Origin: JAIEPW01 sp964406035
GTDB taxonomy: Bacteria > Acidobacteriota > Terriglobia > Bryobacterales > Bryobacteraceae
Direction: 5' to 3'
NCBI GenBank assembly: GCA_964406035.1
Contig: CAYOQB010000175.1
Span: 1 to 10,522, forward strand
Length of the DNA: 10,522 nt
This document shows, piece after piece, positions 1 through 9,098 of this stretch (position 1 is its first letter; every line of letters starts with the position of its first letter). The notes beneath the pieces are model-generated. The model saw only the letters and a list, made by a program, of their open reading frames with translations. It was not told the DNA's origin and did no database searches. A program made the translations under genes and the position numbers.

Positions 1-578
1 CCATTCATTTGCGTGCACGATGCGCTTCGGCCGAGGAAGCCGAGGGGTTGCTGGCGGAAGTGGGCGATCCGATTCTGCGGCTGCTGGGCAACCGCGTGTA
101 CTCGACCGACGGCGACGCGCTGGAAACGGTGATCGGCAAGCGGCTGCGGGAGGCGAAAGCCACGCTGGCGGTGGCGGAGAGTTGCACGGGAGGGCTGGTG
201 GCGGCGCGGATCACGTCCATCGCCGGCAGCTCGGACTACTTCGTGGGCGGCTTTCTGACGTACAACAACGCGATGAAGACGGCGCAGTTGGGGGTGCCGG
301 AGAAGCTGATCGCGGAACACACGGCGGTGAGCGAGCCGGTGGCAAGGGCGATGGCCGAAGGCGCACGCGAGCGCACGGGCGCGACGTGGGCAGTGTCGGT
401 GACGGGAGAGGCGGGTCCGGAATCGTCGAGCGGGGCGGATGTGGGGACGCTGTGGATCGGGATCGCGGGACCGTTTGGATCGGAAGCTCAGCAGGTGAAG
501 TTTCCGGGGGACCGGGAACGGGTGCGGACGTGGGGAGCGCAAGCCGTCCTAAATTTGCTGCGGCTCAGGTTAGGGTAA
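1..578 (+). CDS. cinA: CinA family protein, C-terminal nicotinamide-nucleotide amidohydrolase part (5' end outside window)
   Basis: The C-terminal domain of CinA (PncC-type) deamidates nicotinamide mononucleotide to nicotinate mononucleotide in the cytoplasm, recycling the NMN by-product of pyridine-nucleotide metabolism. The frame is already open at base 3 and reads IHLRARCASAEEAEGLL before any good start. This matches the linker domain before the amidase in full-length CinA, so the gene is cut by the window edge; the TTG at base 9 is not the real start. The amidase part carries AVAESCTGG with the presumed nucleophile Ser (codon about base 180), then YNNAMK and VTGEAGP near base 400. The usual form of that last motif is VTGIAGP, so one residue differs. 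The stop TAA at 576-578 directly abuts the next ATG, implying co-transcription with the glycosyltransferase. The family call is firm; whether the N-terminal COG1058 domain is intact cannot be seen. Confidence 0.93.
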   Translation, partial: IHLRARCASAEEAEGLLAEVGDPILRLLGNRVYSTDGDALETVIGKRLREAKATLAVAESCTGGLVAARITSIAGSSDYFVGGFLTYNNAMKTAQLGVPEKLIAEHTAVSEPVARAMAEGARERTGATWAVSVTGEAGPESSSGADVGTLWIGIAGPFGSEAQQVKFPGDRERVRTWGAQAVLNLLRLRLG

Positions 579-2210
579 ATGCGAAAGAAGAAGGAGCGGC
601 AGCAGCGCGAGGCCGCAGCCGAACCAGCACGCAAGCTGGACTGGATTCCTTTTGTCGAGAAACACTCACCCTGGCTGGCGCTGATCCTGGTAGCCGTAGC
701 CACCTTCCGAATCGTCGCCACCTACGACATTTTCAACCACACCGTGGACGAGCCGGCGCACGTCGCCTCCGGCATCGAGTACCTGGCTAAGAATCAATAC
801 ACGCTGGAACCCCATCATCCGCCGCTGGGGCGCCTGGCGGTGGCCCTGTGGCCGTTCCTGGACGGGAGGCGGCCGTACGGGCGGCAGGATTACATAGCCG
901 AAGGCGTGTTGATCCTGTATGACGGAGCGCAGTATGACCGGACGCTGGCGCATGCACGGACGGGAGTGCTGCCGTTCTTCTGGATTGCCTGCGCGGTGGT
1001 GTTCCTGGGAGGGCTGTACCTGGGACGGCTGCCGGCGCTGCTGGCGCTGCTGATCTTCACCACAACTCCGCTGGTGCTGGCGCACTCCGGGCTCGCGACC
1101 AACGATACGGCAGGGACGGCGTTCACGGGCGCGTGCGTGCTCTCGTGGATCTGGTGCGCGCGCAAGCCGGGAGCGGCGCGGGGCGCGGTGGCGGGAGTGA
1201 TGAGCGCGCTGGCGCTGCTGTCGAAGTTCTCCTCCCTGCTGTTCGTTCCGGCGGCGCTGGCGGCGATCCTGGCGGCGTGGATCTGGCGGTCGAAGCCGCC
1301 GGTGGGTGCGTTTCTGCGATCCATGCTGTTGCCGCTGGCGGTGGCGATCCCGGTGGGGCTGCTGGCGGTGTGGGCGGGATACGGATTTTCGACCGGCCCG
1401 GTGGCGTTCCTGGAGAACCAGAACCTGCCCGCGCCCGCGTTATGGCAGGGCATTCACGACCTGGTGAAGCACAATGACGAAGGCCACCCGGCGTACCTTC
1501 TGGGCGAGTGGGGACGCAAGGGCTGGTGGTATTTCTTCCCGGTGCTGATCCTGTTCAAGACGCCGGTGGCGCTTCTGATGCTGCTGGCGATCGGGGCGGC
1601 GATCGCGTGGCGGCAGCCGCGGGCGCTGCTGCCGTTGGCGGCCGCGCTGGCGATCGTGGCGGTGTCGATGCCCAGCCGGATCAATATCGGGCTGCGGCAC
1701 GTGATGCCGGCTTACATCGGATTCGCGCTGGTGGCCGGTGTCGCGGCGGCGGAATGGCTGCGGCGGGACCGGGCACGGCGCTGGTCCGCGGCGGCGCTGC
1801 TCGCGTGGCTGGTGCTGAGCGTGGGCGTCTCGCATCCGGATTACCTGCCGTACTTCAACTTCCTGGCGGGAGACGAGCCGGAGCGGATCGCGGTGGACTC
1901 GGATCTGGACTGGGGTCAGGACATGAAGCGGTTAAGCAAACGGCTGCGGGAACTGGGCGCCGAGCAGGTAACCTTCAACCCCTTCACGCGAGCTTATCTG
2001 GAGGCGGCGCACGGCTTCCCGAAGATCCAGGAGACCGACCCGCTGCAGCCGTCGCCGGGCTGGAACGCGGTGAGCCTGACGGTGTGGAAGGTGGCGCGCT
2101 TCGGCCTGTTTCACGAGCATCGGGAGATCGTGCTGTGGCCGGAACGGGCCAAACCGAATGAGCGCGTCGGCAAGGGCGTGCTGCTGTATTACGTGCCGCC
2201 GCCGCGCTAG
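579..2210 (+). CDS. Multi-pass membrane glycosyltransferase, GT39/PMT-like (phospholipid-carrier dependent)
   Basis: This is a 543-residue integral membrane protein of the PMT/ArnT (GT-C) type. Such enzymes move a sugar from a polyprenyl-phosphate donor to a lipid or protein acceptor on the outer face of the inner membrane. A basic N-terminus precedes a first membrane segment near residues 32-48. The first external loop holds the acidic motif DEPAH (57-61, candidate catalytic Asp/Glu) and HHPPL (79-83), both typical of the fold. Further hydrophobic segments lie near 132-149, 150-168, 205-236, 247-267, 318-343, 350-363, 375-390 and 403-416. The C-terminal soluble part contains SHPDYLPYFN (418-427) and DSDLDWGQD (440-448), a signature seen in related bacterial proteins. 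The ATG immediately follows the cinA TAA with no clear Shine-Dalgarno, so translation is probably coupled. Donor and acceptor cannot be read from the sequence. The stop codon overlaps that of the convergent gene. Confidence 0.85.
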   Translation: MRKKKERQQREAAAEPARKLDWIPFVEKHSPWLALILVAVATFRIVATYDIFNHTVDEPAHVASGIEYLAKNQYTLEPHHPPLGRLAVALWPFLDGRRPYGRQDYIAEGVLILYDGAQYDRTLAHARTGVLPFFWIACAVVFLGGLYLGRLPALLALLIFTTTPLVLAHSGLATNDTAGTAFTGACVLSWIWCARKPGAARGAVAGVMSALALLSKFSSLLFVPAALAAILAAWIWRSKPPVGAFLRSMLLPLAVAIPVGLLAVWAGYGFSTGPVAFLENQNLPAPALWQGIHDLVKHNDEGHPAYLLGEWGRKGWWYFFPVLILFKTPVALLMLLAIGAAIAWRQPRALLPLAAALAIVAVSMPSRINIGLRHVMPAYIGFALVAGVAAAEWLRRDRARRWSAAALLAWLVLSVGVSHPDYLPYFNFLAGDEPERIAVDSDLDWGQDMKRLSKRLRELGAEQVTFNPFTRAYLEAAHGFPKIQETDPLQPSPGWNAVSLTVWKVARFGLFHEHREIVLWPERAKPNERVGKGVLLYYVPPPR

Positions 2211-3076
2211 CGGATCCACTTCTCGAGGTAGCGCTTCGCGGCGGCGATCCCCTCGAACTCGGCCTGCTTCTCGCCTTCGAATTCGATGCCGATCCAGCCG
2301 GAGTATTTGGAATCGGCCACCAGCTTCATCATGCGGTCCAGATCGATGGCGGGATGCGACAGGTTGGGTCCGAACTCAAAGCACTTGAAGCTCACGGCGC
2401 GCGCGTAAGGCATCATCTTGCGAATCGACTCGTACTTGTCGACGCCTTTGTCGAAGTTGCCGAAGTCGGGGAGCAGGCCGAGGTTCTGGAGCTTAGCCTT
2501 TTTGGCGAAGCCGGTGAGGATGTCGGCGTTGCCGGAGATGCCGCCGTGGTTTTCGATCAGCACATTGAGCTTGCGCCCGGCGGCGAACTCGCAGAGGCGG
2601 CCGAAGCCTTCCTGTGCCCACCCGTAGAAGGAATCCATTTCGGCGGGCGTTTTCGGAGCGGCATCCGTATACATGTTGACGCGGATGGCGTGACAGCCGA
2701 GCTCGGCGGCGATGTCGCACCAGCGGAAGTGATTCTCGGCGGCTTTCAGGCGCTCGATGCGCTGGGAATGGGCGAGCTCGCCTTCGCCGTCGATCATGAT
2801 GAGGACGGCCTGTGTGCCGGTGGAAGCGACGTTCTTCTTGAGAGCTTTGACGTAGTCGCGTGTGGGCGCGGCCCAGAGCTGGTTCACGAATTCCAGGCCC
2901 TCGATGCCGAACTGCTCGCGGGCGACGCGGGGGAAGTCGAGGTTGGAGAGAAGGCGGCTTTGGATGGCGCGGTGGAGCGACCACTGCGCGAGTGAAACTT
3001 TGAATCGCGGATCCGCGGCTTTCAGGGTCGCGGCGGCGGCGCCGAGACCGGCGGCGATGAGATTGCGTCTGGTCAT
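2207..3076 (-). CDS. Tat-signalled sugar phosphate isomerase/epimerase-like TIM-barrel protein
   Basis: This 289-residue protein belongs to the xylose isomerase-like TIM barrel superfamily (PF01261), which includes hydroxypyruvate isomerases, tagatose epimerases and inosose dehydratases. The N-terminus has a twin-arginine motif, TRRNLIAAG (2-10), then an Ala-rich hydrophobic stretch and a likely cleavage site near residues 19-22, so export of a folded metalloenzyme is likely. Barrel motifs in order are GIEGLEFVN (57-65), AIRVNMY (130-136), IENHGG (174-179), LPDFGNF (202-208), SFKCF (229-233) and WIGIEFEG (261-268). E175, D204 and E265 are the best metal-ligand candidates. N207 sits where many relatives have His (DxxH). 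Length is normal for the family. It is the last gene of the minus-strand run, 28 bp after the LTxxQ gene. ATG 3076 has only a G-rich GGCGGGG directly upstream. Substrate unknown. Confidence 0.85.
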   Translation of the reverse strand: MTRRNLIAAGLGAAAATLKAADPRFKVSLAQWSLHRAIQSRLLSNLDFPRVAREQFGIEGLEFVNQLWAAPTRDYVKALKKNVASTGTQAVLIMIDGEGELAHSQRIERLKAAENHFRWCDIAAELGCHAIRVNMYTDAAPKTPAEMDSFYGWAQEGFGRLCEFAAGRKLNVLIENHGGISGNADILTGFAKKAKLQNLGLLPDFGNFDKGVDKYESIRKMMPYARAVSFKCFEFGPNLSHPAIDLDRMMKLVADSKYSGWIGIEFEGEKQAEFEGIAAAKRYLEKWIR

Positions 3077-3104
3077 CCCCGCCGATCTTAGTACAGCGGC
3101 GCGG

Positions 3105-3464
3105 TTAGCGTCCAGGCTTGCGGACGCCGCGTTTGCCGCGGGTCTCTTCCAGCTTCTTCCGCTGCTCCTCGGTGAGGATGGGCTGGAGCTTGGCCTGGAA
3201 GCCGGATTGGATCTCGCGCATGCGGCGGCGGCGATCCTCCGGGGTGAGACTGGTGTCGTCGCGTAGCGCCATCATCTGCTTGCGCTGCTCCTCGAGCACC
3301 GGCTGCAGCTTCTGCTTCTGGTCTTCGGTGAGGTTCAGGTTTTCCAGGGCGCGGTGCATACCACCGCCGCGGCGATGCTCCCGAGGCTTGTCTTGTGCAT
3401 CCTGCGCAAAGATCGGAGCCAGGGTGAGCGAGAGGGTCACGATTCGGATCAGGTTTCGATACAT
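3105..3464 (-). CDS. Small exported LTxxQ-motif (Spy/CpxP-like) protein
   Basis: This 119-residue protein has an apparent Sec signal peptide: basic MYRNLIR, hydrophobic IVTLSLTLAPI, and likely cleavage after IFA (about residue 20). The mature part is almost entirely charged helix with repeated LT-type turns: LTEDQ (45-49), LTPED (73-77) and LTEEQ (97-101). This is the arrangement of the Spy/CpxP (LTxxQ) family of periplasmic chaperone or stress-sensing proteins, although similar short Arg/Lys/Glu-rich proteins in other phyla are uncharacterised. The C-terminus is strongly basic (KRGVRKPGR). The ATG is supported by a GGAG (3473-3476 on the complementary strand) 8 bases upstream. It lies 44 bp after the HAD gene and 28 bp before the TIM-barrel gene. 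Linkage to ftsH would fit an envelope protein-quality role, but this is inference. Confidence 0.8.
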   Translation of the reverse strand: MYRNLIRIVTLSLTLAPIFAQDAQDKPREHRRGGGMHRALENLNLTEDQKQKLQPVLEEQRKQMMALRDDTSLTPEDRRRRMREIQSGFQAKLQPILTEEQRKKLEETRGKRGVRKPGR

Positions 3465-3508
3465 GGATGGGTCTCCGTTCTCTCAGACGGGAATCGCGGC
3501 CGGAGGGA

Positions 3509-4129
3509 TTACAGCTCGTTCAACTGGCGGAGGTCGTCGATCCAGTAGTCCGGCTGGAAGCGGGCGAGATCCTGGCGGAGGCCGTAGCCGTATTGGACAG
3601 CGCAGGTGGCGACGCCGGCGCGGCGTCCGGCTTCCATGTCGGCGGCGGCGTCGCCGACGAACAGGCAATCGGAGGGCGCGACGCCGAACTTGTCGATGGA
3701 CTTCAACAGGACATCGGGGGCGGGCTTATGGGGGAAGCCGTCGGTGCCCTGGACGTGGTGGAAGTGGCGGATGAGGCCGAATTTTTCGAGCACGATGCGG
3801 GTGGTTGCGGTGCTCTTGGTAGTGGCGGTGGACTTCAGGCCGGGCAGCGCTTCCAGGGCTTCGGCGACGCCGTCGTAGAGACGGGTGGAGGCGTGATCGC
3901 GGAGAGGGTAAATGCGGCGGTACTCGGCGATGAGGTCGTCGCACTGCTCGAAGCCGAGGTCGCTGAAGGTGTCGATGAGGTGGCGGCCGATGTAGCCGCG
4001 GAGGAAATCGTCGGAGACGTTGTCGCGGCCGGCATTGCGGAGCACTTCCTGAATGGCTCCGCAGATGTCGGCCGCGGAATCGACGAGGGTGCCGTCGACG
4101 TCGAAGATGTAGAGAGCGAAGCGGGGCAC
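3509..4129 (-). CDS. HAD-superfamily hydrolase, phosphoglycolate phosphatase-like
   Basis: This 206-residue cytoplasmic phosphatase is of HAD subfamily IA, resembling phosphoglycolate phosphatase (Gph) or PpaX. Motif I is DVDGT (10-14, with D10 as the phospho-acceptor and D12 as general acid). A helical cap follows (about 17-85). The motif II threonine lies around 101-104, motif III Lys is in HKPAPD (K125), and motif IV is VGDAAAD (148-154, with D150 and D154 binding Mg2+). All catalytic positions are present and the length is standard. The proposed start is GTG at 4127-4129, immediately after the ftsH TAA and in the same frame, so expression is probably coupled to ftsH. A GGAAGGCGGAG purine run lies about 14 bases upstream inside ftsH. 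An imperfect 18-bp tandem duplication falls at motif II. The exact substrate is unproven, so no gene symbol is given. Confidence 0.88.
   Translation of the reverse strand: MPRFALYIFDVDGTLVDSAADICGAIQEVLRNAGRDNVSDDFLRGYIGRHLIDTFSDLGFEQCDDLIAEYRRIYPLRDHASTRLYDGVAEALEALPGLKSTATTKSTATTRIVLEKFGLIRHFHHVQGTDGFPHKPAPDVLLKSIDKFGVAPSDCLFVGDAAADMEAGRRAGVATCAVQYGYGLRQDLARFQPDYWIDDLRQLNEL
3800..3835 (-). repeat. Imperfect 18-bp tandem duplication inside the HAD phosphatase gene
   Basis: Two adjacent 18-base units (3800-3817 and 3818-3835) both encode KSTATT, giving KSTATTKSTATTR at the motif II loop. The DNA units differ at four synonymous positions, so the duplication is old or the similarity is constrained at the protein level. 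The frame is preserved. Confidence 0.7.
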
Positions 4130-6043
<1,914 letters not shown>

Positions 6044-6048
6044 GCTTG

Positions 6049-6054
6049 CTCCAC
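6049..6054 (-). promoter_or_regulatory. Shine-Dalgarno of ftsH
   Basis: GTGGAG on the minus strand, 5 bases before ATG 6043. It fixes the ftsH start, which also gives the expected short cytosolic N-terminus before TM1. Confidence 0.7.
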
Positions 6055-6075
6055 TTAAGACTTACTGCCGTTCCT

Positions 6076-7419
6076 CTATGTAGACGTTAGCAGACCTGAC
6101 GCCGATTCACTCGAAGGGGGCAAATCGGCGAAAACCCGCAGAACCCGGACGTCATCGGGGCGAGCGGCGAACTCCTCGGCCGCCCCAAACTGTTTAGCCC
6201 ACACGATTCTATCGCTAAGTGTAAGAATCGGCCAGCGGGCCCGTTCCCATGATGGGACGCGGGCGCGGTGGAACAATACTTTGAGTTTGAGATCGTGAGC
6301 ATGGCCCGCGGGGCGGTAGCGATCGCCGAGCCGCCAGCCGCGGAGGACCAAAGGGCTATCCGCGAGCTCGGGCCGGAGGTCTGAAAATTTTTCTGACTTC
6401 ACTGTAACATACCTGCCCGAATCGCAACTGTGGTCTTTTCTTTCAATTACTTGTAGGCGAATCTGAGGCTCCGCAAAGACTGTAGCGCCGGGCGAAAACA
6501 GCATCCAATCAAAGGAGCGGATCACCCGCAGACCGGGGAGGCGGACCTGGCCGGCGCCGCGGGCGTCCTGCGCGAGCTGCAGGATGCGGTCGAGGTGATC
6601 GAAGGAAACGCCGCGAAGATTGCCCTTGGCGCGGCGGCAGCATAGGCGGATCACGCGCCGCGCCAGGGCCTGCGGCATCGCTTGTAAACTGAGCACGTTC
6701 AACGGGTTGCAGGCGAGCGGCGAAATCAGCGGGGCCCAGTAATCCTCGTCCTCCCGCGCCAGCAGGGCAAGGTGCGCCAGCGCCTCGTCCAGACGCGGGT
6801 TCTCCTGCCGCAAGGCTGGCAGATGGCGGTGCCGGATGCGGTTGCGGCTGAAGCGGAGGTCGGCGTTGGAGGAATCCTCGCGCCAGCAAAGCCCGCGGCC
6901 GCGGAGCCAGGCCTCGATTTCCGCGCGATCGCGCTCCAGCAGGGGCCGGACAAAACCTTCCGGGGAGACGGGCGACATCGCGGCCAGGCCGGCGAGACCG
7001 GCGCCGCGGATGAGCCGGAACAGCACGGTCTCGGCCTGATCGCCGCGATGATGCCCCAGGGCGACGCGATCGACTGCCCCGGCTTCGAGCAGGGATCGAA
7101 AGAACGCGCGGCGGAGCTCGCGTGCTTCCTCTTCCAGGTTGCCGCCCGCAGGGCGCGGATCACCTTCGGCGCGGCGAAACTCGAGCTGGAGCTCGCGCGC
7201 CAGGTTCGCCACAAAGACCTCGTCCGCTTCCGAGTCGACGCCGCGCAGGCGGTGGTTGACGTGAACAACCGACAGGCTGATGCCGAGCCGCTCCCGCAGT
7301 TCGAAGAGAACGTGAAGCAGGGCGACCGAATCGGCGCCGCCGCTCACCGCCACGCCCACGCGCTGGCCGGGAGCGAACATGCGGAAGCAATGGATGTAAC
7401 GCTCGACGGCATCGAGCAT
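6076..7419 (-). CDS. tilS: tRNA(Ile)-lysidine synthetase TilS
   Basis: TilS attaches lysine to C34 of the CAU-anticodon tRNA-Ile using ATP, so that it reads AUA as isoleucine. From ATG 7419 the protein has 447 residues, normal for the three-domain form. The ATP-pyrophosphatase domain has the PP-loop SGGADS (26-31), VVHVNHRLRG (51-60), HHRGDQAET (123-131) and a SRNRIRH segment (191-197). The middle substrate-binding domain is at about 220-305. The C-terminal domain has GDRYRPAG (365-372) and LKLKVLFHRARVPSWERARW (377-396). In most relatives the third motif reads HHxDDQAET; here the first Asp is Gly, while D127 remains. The frame stays open to 7578, with other ATGs at 7437 and 7458. I prefer 7419 because MLDAVERYI begins just at the helix before the PP-loop. 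It is the first gene of the minus-strand run and is divergent from the kinase. Confidence 0.93.
   Translation of the reverse strand: MLDAVERYIHCFRMFAPGQRVGVAVSGGADSVALLHVLFELRERLGISLSVVHVNHRLRGVDSEADEVFVANLARELQLEFRRAEGDPRPAGGNLEEEARELRRAFFRSLLEAGAVDRVALGHHRGDQAETVLFRLIRGAGLAGLAAMSPVSPEGFVRPLLERDRAEIEAWLRGRGLCWREDSSNADLRFSRNRIRHRHLPALRQENPRLDEALAHLALLAREDEDYWAPLISPLACNPLNVLSLQAMPQALARRVIRLCCRRAKGNLRGVSFDHLDRILQLAQDARGAGQVRLPGLRVIRSFDWMLFSPGATVFAEPQIRLQVIERKDHSCDSGRYVTVKSEKFSDLRPELADSPLVLRGWRLGDRYRPAGHAHDLKLKVLFHRARVPSWERARWPILTLSDRIVWAKQFGAAEEFAARPDDVRVLRVFADLPPSSESASGLLTST
6379..6397. repeat. 19-bp near-perfect palindrome in an AT-rich patch of tilS
   Basis: GTCtGAAAAtTTTTCtGAC: the two arms pair at 8 of 9 positions around one central base. 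It sits in the least GC-rich part of tilS (about 6381-6456), which encodes the variable linker before the C-terminal domain. It could be a protein-binding site or a chance product of local AT-richness. Confidence 0.5.
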
Positions 7420-7456
7420 GGGTCCATTAGATCGCATCGGCGGGTTACTATGTCGC

Positions 7457-8920
7457 ATGGCTTCGCTCGCCGTGGCGGTGGATGTCGGCAGTTCGTCGGT
7501 GCGGTCGCGCCTGTTCAATGACCGCGGCGAGGACCTGGAGGGTTTCGGGCTGCAAGTGGCGCATTCGCCGCGATTCACAGACGACGGCGGTGTGGAGATC
7601 GACGCCGACGCGCTGGCCGGGATCTGCTTCCAGGTTGTCGATCACCTGCACCAGCGGCTGCAGCGCGCCGCGCTGAGTCCCCAGGCGGTGGGCATCAGCG
7701 CGTTCTGGCACAGCGTGATGGGAGTGGATGCGGAGGGGCGGGCGGCCACGCCCATCTACCACCTCTTCGACACCCGCGCCGCCCCGCAGGCCGAGGAACT
7801 GAAGAAGACCCTCAACGCCGGACTGATCCATCAGGAAACCGGGTGCATGCTGCACGCCAGCTACTGGCCGGCGAAGCTGCTGTGGCTGTCGCGGAGCTGG
7901 CCGGAGGAGTTTCGCCGCGTGAAGCGCTGGGTATCGTTTGGCGAGTTTCTGTTCGGCAAGATCGCAGGTCGGGAACGGAGCTCGGTGTCGATGGTTTCAG
8001 GCTCCGGGCTGTGGGACCAGCTTCATTGCCGGTATCACGAGGGAGTGCTGGCGGCGCTTCCCATCGACCGGGATCAACTGGCGCCGGAAGAGGAGCTGGA
8101 CGAACCCATCCCGGAGTTGAACGCGGAGTTTCGCGCGCGCTGGCCGCGGCTGCATGGGATTCCCTGGTTCCCGGCGCTGGGCGACGGGGCGTGCAACAAC
8201 ATGGGGACGGCTTGCGTGTCGCCGGATTGCTGGGCGCTGATGGTGGGCACCAGCGGCGCGATGCGAGTGGTGTGCGACCGGCATACCACGCCGCCGCCGG
8301 GTTTGTGGCTGTACCGCGTGGATCGCAAGCGATTCATCAGCGGCGGTGCGCTGTCGAACGGCGGCGAGGTCTATGCGTGGATGCGGCGGATGCTGGCGCT
8401 GCCTCCGCCGGAAGAGATTGAAGCGGAGCTGGCGCGGCGCGCGCCGGGATCGCATGGATTGACGCTGCTGCCGTTTTTTGCGGGGGAGCGGTCGCCGTAC
8501 TGGCGGGCGGATCTGCGGGGCGTGGTGGCGGGGCTCGGGCTGTCGACGGAGCCGATGGATCTGATGCAGGCGGCACTGGAATCGGTGTCGCTGCGGTTTC
8601 GCGAGATCTTTCAATTGCTGGAAGGGGTGCTGCCCCGCCCGAGCGAAGTGATCGCGTCGGGGGCGGCGCTGCGGCACTCGCCGGCGTGGGTGCAGATGAT
8701 GGCGGATGCGCTGGATACGCCGGTGACGTTAAGCGGCGTGAAGGAAGCATCGAGCCGGGGGGCGGCGCTGCTGGCGCTGGAGCGGATCGGGGCGGTGGGG
8801 AAGATCAGCGAACTGGAATCGCCGAGGCGGGGGACGGTGCATCCGCGGCCGGAGTTCCGGGATGCGTTTGGGGAGTTGCATGGGCGGCAGCAGAAGTTGT
8901 TTGGGCAGGTGTTTGGGTGA
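7457..8920 (+). CDS. FGGY-family carbohydrate kinase (gluconokinase/xylulokinase-like)
   Basis: This 487-residue cytoplasmic sugar kinase transfers the ATP gamma-phosphate to a free sugar or sugar acid. It has both actin-like FGGY domains. The N-terminal phosphate-binding motif is DVGSSSVRSRLF (9-20), substrate-side segments are SAFWHSVMGVD (81-91) and YHLFDTRA (101-108), and the likely catalytic Asp is D243 in GDGACNN. C-terminal ATP-site motifs are VGTSGAMR (263-270), GGALSNGG (296-303), LPFFAGERSPYW (338-349) and ASGAALRHSP around 400-410. The DGGVEID segment near 43-49 resembles gluconate-type kinases, so gluconate is my best guess over xylulose or glycerol. The frame is open back to an ATG at 7418, but MASLAVAVDVG from ATG 7457 is the natural family N-terminus. 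There is no strong Shine-Dalgarno. It has no transporter or dehydrogenase partner here and stands alone on the plus strand. Confidence 0.88.
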   Translation: MASLAVAVDVGSSSVRSRLFNDRGEDLEGFGLQVAHSPRFTDDGGVEIDADALAGICFQVVDHLHQRLQRAALSPQAVGISAFWHSVMGVDAEGRAATPIYHLFDTRAAPQAEELKKTLNAGLIHQETGCMLHASYWPAKLLWLSRSWPEEFRRVKRWVSFGEFLFGKIAGRERSSVSMVSGSGLWDQLHCRYHEGVLAALPIDRDQLAPEEELDEPIPELNAEFRARWPRLHGIPWFPALGDGACNNMGTACVSPDCWALMVGTSGAMRVVCDRHTTPPPGLWLYRVDRKRFISGGALSNGGEVYAWMRRMLALPPPEEIEAELARRAPGSHGLTLLPFFAGERSPYWRADLRGVVAGLGLSTEPMDLMQAALESVSLRFREIFQLLEGVLPRPSEVIASGAALRHSPAWVQMMADALDTPVTLSGVKEASSRGAALLALERIGAVGKISELESPRRGTVHPRPEFRDAFGELHGRQQKLFGQVFG

Positions 8921-8935
8921 GGGGTGGGTCAGGCG

Positions 8936-8963
8936 GAGCAGGTGGAACTGGCACGGTCCAGTA
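8936..8963 (+). repeat. Hairpin-forming direct repeat, copy 1
   Basis: It begins GAGCAGGTGGAACTG just 15 bases after the kinase stop. Within it TGGAAC (8943-8948) and GGTCCA (8955-8960) pair at 5 of 6 positions around a 6-base loop. ACTGG/CCAGT is an alternative 5-bp stem. It shares 16 exact bases (8935-8950) with the copy at 9519-9534 and diverges afterwards with substitutions and a 1-base gap. Confidence 0.6.
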
Positions 8964-8966
8964 AGT

Positions 8967-8990
8967 GAGCAGGGAGAGCTGGCACCGTTC
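8967..8990 (+). repeat. Degenerate copy of the same repeat
   Basis: GAGCAGGGAGAGCTGGCACC continuing GTTC matches the 9520 copy at about 20 of 24 positions, including the CACCGTTC that copy 1 lacks. It does not form the TGGAAC stem. It begins 31 bases after copy 1, so the two are in different reading frames. Confidence 0.4.
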
Positions 8991-9098
8991 GCCCCGAACC
9001 GGATCAGACGTCTTCCGAATGGTTATCCTCAGCAAGAGAACCATCCTTGGTCAGAACATCCATTAGCACGTTTTCGAGTGGGAGCGGTGAGAAACGCA

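Noticed and set aside
20..790. 256-codon plus-strand frame across cinA and the glycosyltransferase start
   Set aside because: Arg/Gly-rich low-complexity translation in a different frame from two clearly recognisable proteins.
6772..7521. 249-codon plus-strand frame opposite tilS
   Set aside because: Antisense shadow of tilS; the minus strand carries all TilS motifs.
6076..7578. 500-residue form of TilS starting at 7578
   Set aside because: The extra N-terminus is Arg/Ser/Pro-rich, lies wholly antisense to the kinase coding region, and precedes the normal family start.
8862..9098. In-frame upstream extension of the 88-codon gene into the kinase end
   Set aside because: It overlaps the kinase 3' end and the repeat copies, and ATG 9099 has the convincing Shine-Dalgarno. 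I considered that 8990-9098 might be a toxin tail remnant but recognise no domain.
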